This document shows, piece after piece, positions 1 through 5,172 of a stretch of 9,779 nucleotides of DNA; the stretch's first letter is position 1; each line of letters starts with the position of its first letter. Made by a program: the position numbers and the translations under genes. Source of the DNA: DASRFR01 sp035651455 (GTDB lineage: Bacteria; Acidobacteriota; Terriglobia; Terriglobales; Acidobacteriaceae); contig DASRFR010000051.1 of the NCBI GenBank assembly GCA_035651455.1, positions 1 to 9,779 on the forward strand, read 5' to 3'. The notes under the pieces were generated by a model. That model worked only from the letters and a program-made list of their open reading frames with translations, was not told the DNA's origin and did no database searches.

Positions 1-1
1 C

Positions 2-895
2 TATGACGGGCTGCGGAACCGCGTGAAGAACGCTCGCCTGTACTGGTTCAGCGGCGGACAGGTGCTCGCCGAGACCGATCTCACCGGCACCCTGCTGCGG
101 GAGTTCGTCTACTTCGGGAGCACGCGCATTGCCCGCCGCGACTCCAGCGGCTCCGTCTTCTACTTTTTCTCCGACCACCTGCGCTCCGTCCGCCGCATGA
201 CCGACGCCACTGGCAACCTGCAGCAGGACTCGGATTACTATCCCTTCGGCGGCGAGGTGGTCGCCACTTCGGCTAACGCCTACAAATTCACCGGCAAGGA
301 GCGGGACGGCGCCTTGGACTATTCCGTATTCCGCAGCTATACGGCGCAGTACGCCCGGTTCACCAGCCCTGACCCGGTGCATGGCGGCCCCGCCAATCCA
401 CAGAGCTGGAACCGCTATCCGTACGCGCTGAACCGTCCGACGGCGTTTCTGGATCCGCTCGGTCTGGAGCCCTGTCCTGCGAACACAGTCTGCACAACGG
501 TCGATGGAGTGGCAACTCCGATACCAGCCGAAACAATCTTCAGCAACGGCTACGGCGCGATCCTGCTTGTCTCCTATGTTCCGTACTCTTACTGCTGGCT
601 TACCGGCAACTGTGGCGGCTATACGGGGTCACCTTTCTTCACTGGCGGCTCCCAATCCCAACCTTCAAAGAATCCTCCCGGACCGAATGCCACAAACAAA
701 GATACAGCTGTCGGCTTGAACATATTCAATTGCCCTGACGGAAAAGGGCACGATCCCTGTAAAGCAGCAGAGCAGCATGACGGCCAATCGCTTGGCGATC
801 GCCACACCTTTTGTGCCTGTGTTCGCAGTTGGCACTGCAGAGCTGATTCCAGTTGCACCTGTGGCGATCGAGGTAGGACGGACCGCTGCGCGTAA
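2..895 (+). CDS. Rhs repeat-associated core protein, 3' part (5' end outside window)
   Basis: This is the C-terminal part of an Rhs/YD-repeat protein, a large usually exported shell protein whose variable C-terminal tail is often a toxin. The frame is open from base 2, so the gene starts left of the window. Numbering from that codon, YD-repeat sequence runs to about residue 75, followed by YPFGGE (about 80-85), KFTGKERD (about 95-102), RFTSPDP (about 119-125) and the core-terminating DPLGL (151-155). The core is divergent, with LDYSVFRSYT where LDYFGARYY is usual. The tail after DPLGL is about 140 residues; I recognise no toxin fold in it. From about base 780 this frame becomes Cys/Arg-rich and unnatural, while the next frame looks more protein-like to base 1016, so the true tail is probably frameshifted. 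Family call is firm; the end is uncertain. Confidence 0.85.
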   Translation, partial: YDGLRNRVKNARLYWFSGGQVLAETDLTGTLLREFVYFGSTRIARRDSSGSVFYFFSDHLRSVRRMTDATGNLQQDSDYYPFGGEVVATSANAYKFTGKERDGALDYSVFRSYTAQYARFTSPDPVHGGPANPQSWNRYPYALNRPTAFLDPLGLEPCPANTVCTTVDGVATPIPAETIFSNGYGAILLVSYVPYSYCWLTGNCGGYTGSPFFTGGSQSQPSKNPPGPNATNKDTAVGLNIFNCPDGKGHDPCKAAEQHDGQSLGDRHTFCACVRSWHCRADSSCTCGDRGRTDRCA

Positions 896-1016
896 TCCCG
901 CAGTCTGGACGTGCATAGGCGACTTCCTGCAGGGGCTGCCGGTGGGAACGCCGCCTGCTACACACTGTGGGCTAGCAGGTTCCGTGGCGAGTTGGGTGTT
1001 TAGCCAAGTTCACTAA
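777..1016 (+). pseudogene. Probable continuation of the Rhs C-terminal tail in another frame
   Basis: This segment is open in the frame one base to the right of the Rhs frame, after a stop at 717-719. It encodes an Ala/Val/Pro-rich hydrophobic stretch (for example TPFVPVFAVGTAELIPVAP) ending at a stop at 1014-1016. The Rhs frame over the same bases is rich in Cys, Arg and Ser, typical of out-of-frame reading. A one-base insertion, or two-base deletion, between about 720 and 790 would join the two. I see no ribosome binding site before the ATG at 777, so an independent gene is less likely. It could equally be remnant tail sequence after recombination at the Rhs 3' end. Confidence 0.4.
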
Positions 1017-1054
1017 GACTGGCTGTGACACGATCACAGCGATGTGATGAACAG

Positions 1055-1399
1055 ATGAGATGGCCTACTCTCAAATGTCCGTTCTGTGGTGGAATTCTAC
1101 CAAACACGGAAGTGTGGCCAAACCGGCCTTTGACCTGTCCGACTTGTTCAAGACAGTTGCAGCTCGAAAAGCGACAGGGCTATTTCTCTGCGTTGATCGC
1201 TCTAGGCCTCACGGTACTGCTCGCCTACTTCTCAGGCCTGCGGGGGTTTTGGCTTATCGGGGCAAGCGCCCTGCTGTGGTTTCCAGTTTTCCTCGTTTGG
1301 GAGTTCATCTTCGCACGAATAGTTCCGACTCGATTCGAGCCCTATGGCGGGAGGAATGCAGACCAGAACGATGCAGGCCACCGCCTGCTGGGAAAGTAA
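1055..1399 (+). CDS. Small zinc-ribbon, two-transmembrane-helix protein
   Basis: This 114-residue protein has an N-terminal zinc ribbon made of two CxxC knuckles (Cys8/Cys11 and Cys28/Cys31). Two hydrophobic helices follow, at about residues 43-61 and 64-90, then a short polar tail. The layout suggests an inner-membrane protein with a metal-binding cytoplasmic head. I chose ATG 1055 because the ribbon follows at once; GTG 1025 in the same frame would add ten residues with no recognisable feature. The ribosome binding site is weak (purines only). It lies just after the Rhs tail, where an immunity or accessory gene is often found, so a role linked to the Rhs tail is possible but not shown. Similar small ribbon/membrane proteins are common in acidobacterial genomes, from memory. 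No enzymatic function is implied. Confidence 0.7.
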   Translation: MRWPTLKCPFCGGILPNTEVWPNRPLTCPTCSRQLQLEKRQGYFSALIALGLTVLLAYFSGLRGFWLIGASALLWFPVFLVWEFIFARIVPTRFEPYGGRNADQNDAGHRLLGK

Positions 1400-1409
1400 G
1401 CGGGCCAGA

Positions 1410-1625
1410 ATGGTTCTCCGAGTCGAAAAGTTGGAAGCCGCAAACAACGGGAGTGCTGACCCAACACTTGATAACAGGGCAAATGCTCTAGCTCAAGCCA
1501 TTAACAAGACCGGTACTCGAGCGGCTGAGGACGGCGGAGCCATGGGAAGCGCAGCCGTCCTCAGCCGCTCCATCTCCGTGGCAAACTCCTTCGGAGTTGG
1601 ATACCCCAAACTGCTGTGCGGCCGC
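1410..1625 (+). pseudogene. Degraded coding fragment, possibly an Rhs-tail remnant
   Basis: The + frame starting at ATG 1410 reads as plausible protein for about 70 residues. It includes a charged start (VEKLEAANNGSADP) and a helix-like stretch (ANALAQAINKTGTRAAEDGG). After about 1625 the same frame becomes Arg/Pro/Ser-rich and overlaps a repeat that codes in a different frame. There is no good ribosome binding site. The composition recalls tails found after Rhs cores, but I cannot assign a family. The 17-bp hairpin at 1519-1570 lies inside it. Between 1400 and 2029 I otherwise see only this, the fragment at 1616-1894 and about 135 bases of leader before the next gene. Confidence 0.25.
1519..1570. 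repeat. 17-bp perfect inverted repeat with 18-base loop
   Basis: Bases 1519-1535 and 1554-1570 are perfect inverted complements (core gcggctgaggacggc / gccgtcctcagccgc, extended two more pairs outward), leaving an 18-base spacer. The stem is GC-rich and would be very stable. No run of T follows, so it is not a typical intrinsic terminator, although it could still slow or end transcription from the zinc-ribbon gene. It could also be a recombination-site or mobile-element remnant. What is seen is the perfect stem; the function is unknown. Confidence 0.6.
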
Positions 1626-1894
1626 TCGTCGTTGTACTCTGCACGCCAGGCCGCTTGCGCCGCAGCGCCAGCCCGGCCGGGCAGCCGGCATGGGAGATGC
1701 TGGGGTACAGCAGTGCCGCCGAGATGCGCGCCGCCATTCGCGCAGCCTTGGCGGACGATGCCTTTTTTCCCGCATACAGAGGCAATCCTGCCTACGCGGC
1801 TGGGCTATGTGCGGCAACGCCGCCTCTCCAACTCCGACACTGTGGCGGTTGTTTCTACGACAACCCGTTTCGATTGGAGGATCCGTGGGGCTAA
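1616..1894 (+). pseudogene. Fragment carrying repeat module copy 1 (PAGQPAWEMLGYSS module)
   Basis: This reading frame contains the 94-bp repeat as PAGQPAWEMLGYSSAAEM and onward, a predicted helical module of about 31 residues. The four differences from the second copy give three third-position changes and one Ala-to-Ser change, which argues that the module was maintained as protein in this frame. Upstream of the module there is no proline-rich segment like that in copy 2, and no convincing start or ribosome binding site. Downstream the frame runs about 45 more residues (including FYDNPFRLEDP) to a stop at 1892-1894. I read it as a broken relative of the gene at 2515-3062. Its function is not known. 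Confidence 0.4.
1668..1761 (+). repeat. 94-bp direct repeat, copy 1
   Basis: This is 90 of 94 bases identical to 2626-2719. Mismatches are at 1687, 1732, 1742 and 1744. The repeat begins with the 12-base palindrome gcccggccgggc (1671-1682) and stops matching at 1762. In the coding frame, mismatches at 1687, 1732 and 1744 are third-position and 1742 is first-position. Confidence 0.9.
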
Positions 1895-2029
1895 GCTTTC
1901 AGGCAATGCGATAGATAAAGCTTGTGGTCCCGGGCGATTCTGTCCGGCTCTCGTCGTCGTCGAAAAAGATCACCCCGGCACCATAGAGCCCGTCCGAATT
2001 CTCTCGTGTACCAACTAGGAGTCGGCACA

Positions 2030-2518
2030 ATGGGAATTCTCGATAGAAAGGATGTGGGAGGTGTGCTGCCGCTATTGGTCCTTGTGAGCGGCTATGCGGC
2101 GATGGAGCGGGGCTCCGAGTGGGTCGAACCTGAGGACTTGATAAAGGCGATCTATGTAGTTGATCTCGAGCACGTTGTGAGCTTTTGGGATGCTGGGGAG
2201 AGCTTTGAAAAAGTCGTAACTGGAAGCTCCGGAGCGTACCTGAATCGTACTCAATACCTGCTCCAGGTGGAACTCATGCGCAGGTCAGGCAGCAATGATG
2301 ATTCCGTGGCTTGGGAATTCGGCAAAGTTTCTAGAGCACTTCACGAAATAGTCTCCGCGGCTCGACGGCTTGCCGCTGCAAGAACGGGGAATCAAGCTCC
2401 TTCGTCGCGGGATCTTCTCTTCTCCGCATGTTCTCAAAACCAGGAGCTTTCAAGAACTCTTCAGGCAGCAGGTTTAAACCTTGCAAAGCTTGAAGCGAGC
2501 GTCCGAGAATCGAAATGA
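2030..2518 (+). CDS. Free-standing Clp N-terminal (Clp R) domain-like protein
   Basis: This 162-residue, mostly helical protein resembles the double-motif Clp N-terminal domain that binds substrates or adaptors in ClpA/B/C/V. Repeat 1 is about residues 13-63, with helix, WVEPEDLIKAIY, then more helix. Repeat 2 is about 105-160: EIVSAARRLAAARTG, then SSRDLLFSAC, then LSRTLQAAGLNLAKLE. The second half fits the A-x-x-A/HLL-A-L/L-x-x-x-G pattern well; the first half is looser. There is no AAA+ ATPase module, so it is domain-only. ATG 2030 is chosen because AGGAG at 2017-2021 is well spaced. The stop overlaps the next start as ATGA (2515-2518), so the two genes are probably translated together. 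It may be an adaptor or decoy for a Clp/ClpV-type unfoldase near the Rhs locus. Fold assignment is moderate, role is inference. Confidence 0.65.
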   Translation: MGILDRKDVGGVLPLLVLVSGYAAMERGSEWVEPEDLIKAIYVVDLEHVVSFWDAGESFEKVVTGSSGAYLNRTQYLLQVELMRRSGSNDDSVAWEFGKVSRALHEIVSAARRLAAARTGNQAPSSRDLLFSACSQNQELSRTLQAAGLNLAKLEASVRESK

Positions 2519-3062
2519 GCCAGAAATGCGGACGTACGATCGACGATCCGCCGCCTCGCGTGCCTCCCCCTGCCCCGGCGCCGGCTCCGGCACCTGCACC
2601 ACCGCCCGTAGCCCACCCCCGAGTCCCAGCCCGGCCGGGCAGCCTGCATGGGAGATGCTGGGGTACAGCAGTGCCGCCGAGATGCGCGCGGCCATTCGCT
2701 CGGCCTTGGCGGACGATGCTGCCTTTGGCGCGTATGGCGCTGAGTATGACGACGTCTATCGGTACGGAGGATTCGGACCCGGGGCTGCCACTCCTAACAT
2801 TACCTGTGAGAATTGCTCGAAGGTCTTGGGGACCACCAGATATCCCGGTTGCTCTTATATCTGCGACAACTGCAAAGGAAGCGACGGCCCGATCTTCTTT
2901 GCAATGAAGTGCGGGCGTAAGCAGCGAAATGCATCTTCACCGTGCTTAGAAAGCATTCGGTTCGTAGAGGTGGCGGGTGGGAAGACAGACGTTTTCGGGT
3001 TTCGAAAGGTGATCAGAACGGTTCCAAGTCTAAAGACCATCTGCGAGGGAGTCGGTATCTAA
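2515..3062 (+). CDS. Proline-rich / repeat-module / zinc-finger protein with apparent frameshift
   Basis: The start ATG 2515 overlaps the stop of the Clp N-like gene. The first frame gives MSQKCGRTIDD, then a Pro/Ala-rich linker (PPPAPAPAPAPAPPP) using many different Pro and Ala codons, which supports that frame. Near 2600-2630 the coding frame moves back one base, and from there the frame ending at 3062 is convincing. It holds the PAGQPAWEMLGYSS module, then a four-cysteine finger (CENC with Cys codons at 2805 and 2814, CDNC at 2862 and 2871) and a polar C-terminus. A missing base in the C5 run 2616-2620 would explain the break. If restored, the protein has about 182 residues. The function is unknown; linker plus finger suggests a binding protein acting with its neighbour. 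The second frame alone (from ATG 2526) is the alternative. Confidence 0.55.
2626..2719 (+). repeat. 94-bp direct repeat, copy 2
   Basis: This is the partner of 1668-1761, offset by 958 bases, with the same palindrome gcccggccgggc at its left edge (2629-2640). It lies within the gene at 2515-3062 and encodes the helical AWEMLGYSSAAEMRAAIR module. Confidence 0.9.
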
Positions 3063-3086
3063 AGGGAGGAGGGAGAACCGGTAATC

Positions 3087-3317
3087 ATGCATGGTATCGC
3101 CAAAGGAGCAGGCATAGCGTTTGCGACCGGCTTCGTACCCGTGCTGGTCTCGATGGTTTTTGTGCTCTGCGCTGTTTTATTGATCGGAGTTGTCAGGGAA
3201 AAAGGGGTGTTTGCCATCGATTTGCGAGTGTTTCTCAAGAATGTGGTAATTCCTGTGGCCGTGTTCGTCTTCGTCATAACTGCCACTTTCACGTTCCTTC
3301 GTTCCTATCACCGGTGA
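3087..3317 (+). CDS. Small two-transmembrane-helix protein
   Basis: This 76-residue hydrophobic protein has helices at about residues 14-36 and 52-71, joined by a short charged loop containing REKG, with a basic end (RSYHR). A strong purine-rich ribosome binding site (AGGAGG at 3067-3072, and GGGAG just after) precedes ATG 3087 with slightly long spacing. It starts 24 bases after the previous stop and is likely cotranscribed with it. No family is recognised. It may be a membrane partner, holin-like or immunity-type protein, but nothing in the sequence decides this. Confidence 0.6.
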   Translation: MHGIAKGAGIAFATGFVPVLVSMVFVLCAVLLIGVVREKGVFAIDLRVFLKNVVIPVAVFVFVITATFTFLRSYHR

Positions 3318-3513
3318 AGCGGGTGGCTCATCGATGAGAGCGAAGGCGCTGTCAAGGGTTCGTCCCGTCGATTGAGGTGAACTTAGTTAGAGATGAGCGG
3401 ACAGATGCACCGAAAGTCTGGTTCTTCGATAGGCCGGGTAAGTCCGATTACAGGCCCCATTTTGGTCTGAGTGAATAGGAAATCAATGTGGTTGGCGGAC
3501 GCGCCTTTCTGTC

Positions 3514-3549
3514 TTGCTCGGTGCAGCACGGTGGTGTATTGTGGTGCAC
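3514..3549 (+). promoter_or_regulatory. Candidate promoter with overlapping operator-like repeats
   Basis: A possible sigma-70 promoter is TTGCTC (3514-3519), a 17-base spacer, and TATTGT (3537-3542). It is overlapped by the imperfect palindrome GTGCAGCAC (3521-3529), the palindrome GTGCAC (3544-3549) and a tandem GTGGTG repeat with 10-base spacing (3531 and 3541). The two palindrome centres are about two helical turns apart. The site lies just upstream of a ribbon-helix-helix gene, a family that often represses its own promoter. This is pattern-based inference. Confidence 0.35.
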
Positions 3550-3571
3550 GAACCTTCAGGAGGTTGGCCCC

Positions 3572-3772
3572 ATGCCTACTGTGCGACGCGGGACGCAAAA
3601 ACCCAAGGACCTCCGCTCACCTCGCACTTCCGTCACGTTTCCCGCAGACATTTACCAGACGCTTGCCGCTCTCGCCCGAAAAAAGAAGGTCTCGCTGGCT
3701 TGGATTGTTCGGGACGCGGCCGAGAAATACATCGCCGACGAGTGGCCGCTGTTTGCAAAGAGGGGTGCATGA
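3572..3772 (+). CDS. Ribbon-helix-helix DNA-binding protein, likely operon regulator
   Basis: This 66-residue protein has a ribbon-helix-helix (Arc/MetJ/CopG) layout. A basic N-terminus leads to the strand RTSVTFP (residues 18-24), helix A (about 26-38, DIYQTLAALARKK), a turn, and helix B (about 41-57, SLAWIVRDAAEKYIADE). Such proteins dimerise through the strand and insert it in the major groove. ATG 3572 has a perfect AGGAGG (3558-3563) eight bases upstream; the in-frame extension to 3488 has no such site and no domain. Its stop overlaps the methyltransferase start as ATGA (3769-3772). As first gene of the operon it most likely autoregulates the system, keeping methyltransferase and effectors balanced. 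An antitoxin-like role is possible, but no partner toxin is adjacent. Confidence 0.8.
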   Translation: MPTVRRGTQKPKDLRSPRTSVTFPADIYQTLAALARKKKVSLAWIVRDAAEKYIADEWPLFAKRGA

Positions 3773-4704
3773 GCGGAGCACCACAACAGATGACTTTGGT
3801 GACAGCGAAAGCCGGAGCTGCGCGTCCTCGCCCTGTGGCCACAAACGCCAAACCGGCGTCGGCGCCAGGCTTCAAAGAGGAAGATGCCGTAATCGTGTGC
3901 GAGGACAACCTCGTCTTCATGCGCACACTGCCCGAAGCCAGTATGAAGCTCATCGTCACGTCCCCGCCGTACAACGTGGGCAAGGAATACGAGACCAAGA
4001 GCTCTCTTGATGTTTATCTGGAAGAGCAGCGCGCTACGATAACGGAGGCGGTGCGTCTCCTCCATCCGAAGGGCTCCATCTGCTGGCAGATCGGCAATTA
4101 CGTTGATGATGGCGAGGTCTACCCGCTCGACATTCTCCTGTACCCGATCTTCAAGAAGGCGGGTCTGCAACTGCGGAACCGCATCATCTGGACTTTCGGC
4201 CACGGACTCCACTGCCAGAAACGGCTCTCCGGGCGGTATGAGACCATCCTGTGGTTTACGAAGACAGACGATTACACCTTTAATCTCGACGACGTTCGGG
4301 TACCATCGAAATACCCCAACAAGAAGCACTTCAAAGGACCCAACAAAGGCAAGCTCTCCGGCAACCCCCTCGGTAAGAATCCGTCCGACGTTTGGGAAAT
4401 CCCGAACGTCAAGGCCAATCATGTCGAAAAGACAGACCACCCCTGTCAGTTTCCGGTTGGTCTCGTCGAGCGCCTCGTTCTCGCTCTCACTGACAAGGGC
4501 GACGCCGTGCTCGATCCTTACTTGGGGGTGGGGTCAAGCGCAATCGCTGCACTCAAGAACGGCCGGAAGGCTTACGGCTGTGACAACCTTCAGCAGTATA
4601 TCGATGTCGCTCGCGCACGCATCCGTGGTCTTCGCTTTGGTACCCTTCGCGTAAGGCCGATGAATAAACCCGTTTACGAGCCGCCGCCGAGGGAGTGCGA
4701 ATGA
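3769..4704 (+). CDS. Site-specific DNA methyltransferase, beta class (TSPPY)
   Basis: This 311-residue DNA methyltransferase transfers a methyl group from S-adenosylmethionine to an exocyclic amino group. The catalytic motif IV TSPPY is at 64-68. The SAM-binding motif I, DPYLGVGSS, is at 249-257 near the C-terminus, with CDNLQQYIDVAR after it. Catalytic motif before SAM motif is the beta-class order, and SPPY more often marks N4-cytosine than N6-adenine enzymes. A canonical FxGxG is replaced by YLGVG. Residues 9-34 form an Ala/Pro-rich low-complexity extension. The start overlaps the regulator stop (ATGA) and the stop overlaps the next gene (ATGA at 4701-4704). The pairing with a BglII-like endonuclease suggests it protects the site read by that protein. 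The recognition sequence cannot be read from the protein. Confidence 0.92.
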   Translation: MSGAPQQMTLVTAKAGAARPRPVATNAKPASAPGFKEEDAVIVCEDNLVFMRTLPEASMKLIVTSPPYNVGKEYETKSSLDVYLEEQRATITEAVRLLHPKGSICWQIGNYVDDGEVYPLDILLYPIFKKAGLQLRNRIIWTFGHGLHCQKRLSGRYETILWFTKTDDYTFNLDDVRVPSKYPNKKHFKGPNKGKLSGNPLGKNPSDVWEIPNVKANHVEKTDHPCQFPVGLVERLVLALTDKGDAVLDPYLGVGSSAIAALKNGRKAYGCDNLQQYIDVARARIRGLRFGTLRVRPMNKPVYEPPPRECE

Positions 4705-5165
4705 ACTTCGTCGAGGGGTATTCCCATCGGAATGGAAAGATCGAATGGGAGAAAAAGGAGCTTGACGAATGGATCACCGACGTCTTCAACGCTCCTGCCA
4801 TCGCAATTGAATCTCATTCCACCGACGCCATCCGCGACCACGTGCGCAGCGAACTCACCCAGCAAGGCTGGTCCGGTGAAGTTCCGATTGCCCCGCATTT
4901 CACGGCGGTAACGGTTTTCAGCCTTAAAGACGACCTCGCCGTACAAATCCAGACGGGGAACGTCAGCCGCGCCTTCTACGACCTGCTCAAGCTCCAGTAT
5001 CTCTTCAATCGCAACAGAATCGAGGCTGCCGCTCTTGCTGTGCCTAGCAAAACGGCGGCACAGCGTCTCGGGAGCAACATCGCGAACTTTGAGCGGATAT
5101 GCGGCGAGCTTCAGCTCTACGACCGGATCATCACCGTGCCGATACTCGTCATTGCTTTTGAATGA
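4701..5165 (+). CDS. BglII/BstYI-like restriction endonuclease-fold protein, possibly catalytically altered
   Basis: This 154-residue protein resembles the BglII/BstYI family of type II endonucleases. The recognisable part is residues 68-154: a strand pair ending VQIQTGN (81-87), then the helix SRAFYDLLKLQYLF, a strand ALAVPSK, GSNIANFER (124-132), and a final strand ITVPILVIAFE. In BglII the active site is, as I recall, Asp84, Glu93, Gln95. Here the strand reads QIQ (Gln82-Ile-Gln84), so Gln84 fits Gln95, but Gln82 replaces Glu, and Phe73 seems to sit where the first Asp is expected. Asp77 and Asp78 are nearby and might substitute. ATG 4701 overlaps the methyltransferase stop. It may recognise the methylated site; whether it cleaves is doubtful. 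The family call is moderately strong, the loss of catalysis is inference. Confidence 0.75.
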   Translation: MNFVEGYSHRNGKIEWEKKELDEWITDVFNAPAIAIESHSTDAIRDHVRSELTQQGWSGEVPIAPHFTAVTVFSLKDDLAVQIQTGNVSRAFYDLLKLQYLFNRNRIEAAALAVPSKTAAQRLGSNIANFERICGELQLYDRIITVPILVIAFE

Positions 5166-5172
5166 GGTCTTA

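Noticed and set aside
1344..2018. 224-codon + frame spanning the repeat copy
   Set aside because: Over the 94-bp repeat, synonymous differences support another frame, and the second half is Arg/Pro/Ser-rich without features; only the first 70 or so codons look plausible, so just that part is listed.
3327..3338. 12-base palindrome ctcatcgatgag after the membrane-protein gene
   Set aside because: A palindrome with no loop and no T-run is not a terminator, and I see no partner site or binding protein to give it meaning.
3488..3571. N-terminal extension of the ribbon-helix-helix protein
   Set aside because: ATG 3572 has a perfect AGGAGG eight bases upstream, the domain starts after it, and the extension overlaps the promoter candidate.
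3652..4440. 262-codon open frame on the minus strand
   Set aside because: It lies antisense to the regulator and methyltransferase genes, shows no domain, and the + strand has full methyltransferase motifs and overlapping starts and stops.
5035..5172. N-terminal extension of the ParB-like protein into the BglII-like gene
   Set aside because: It would overlap well-supported coding sequence in another frame; ATG 5173 follows the previous stop with a suitable GAGG.
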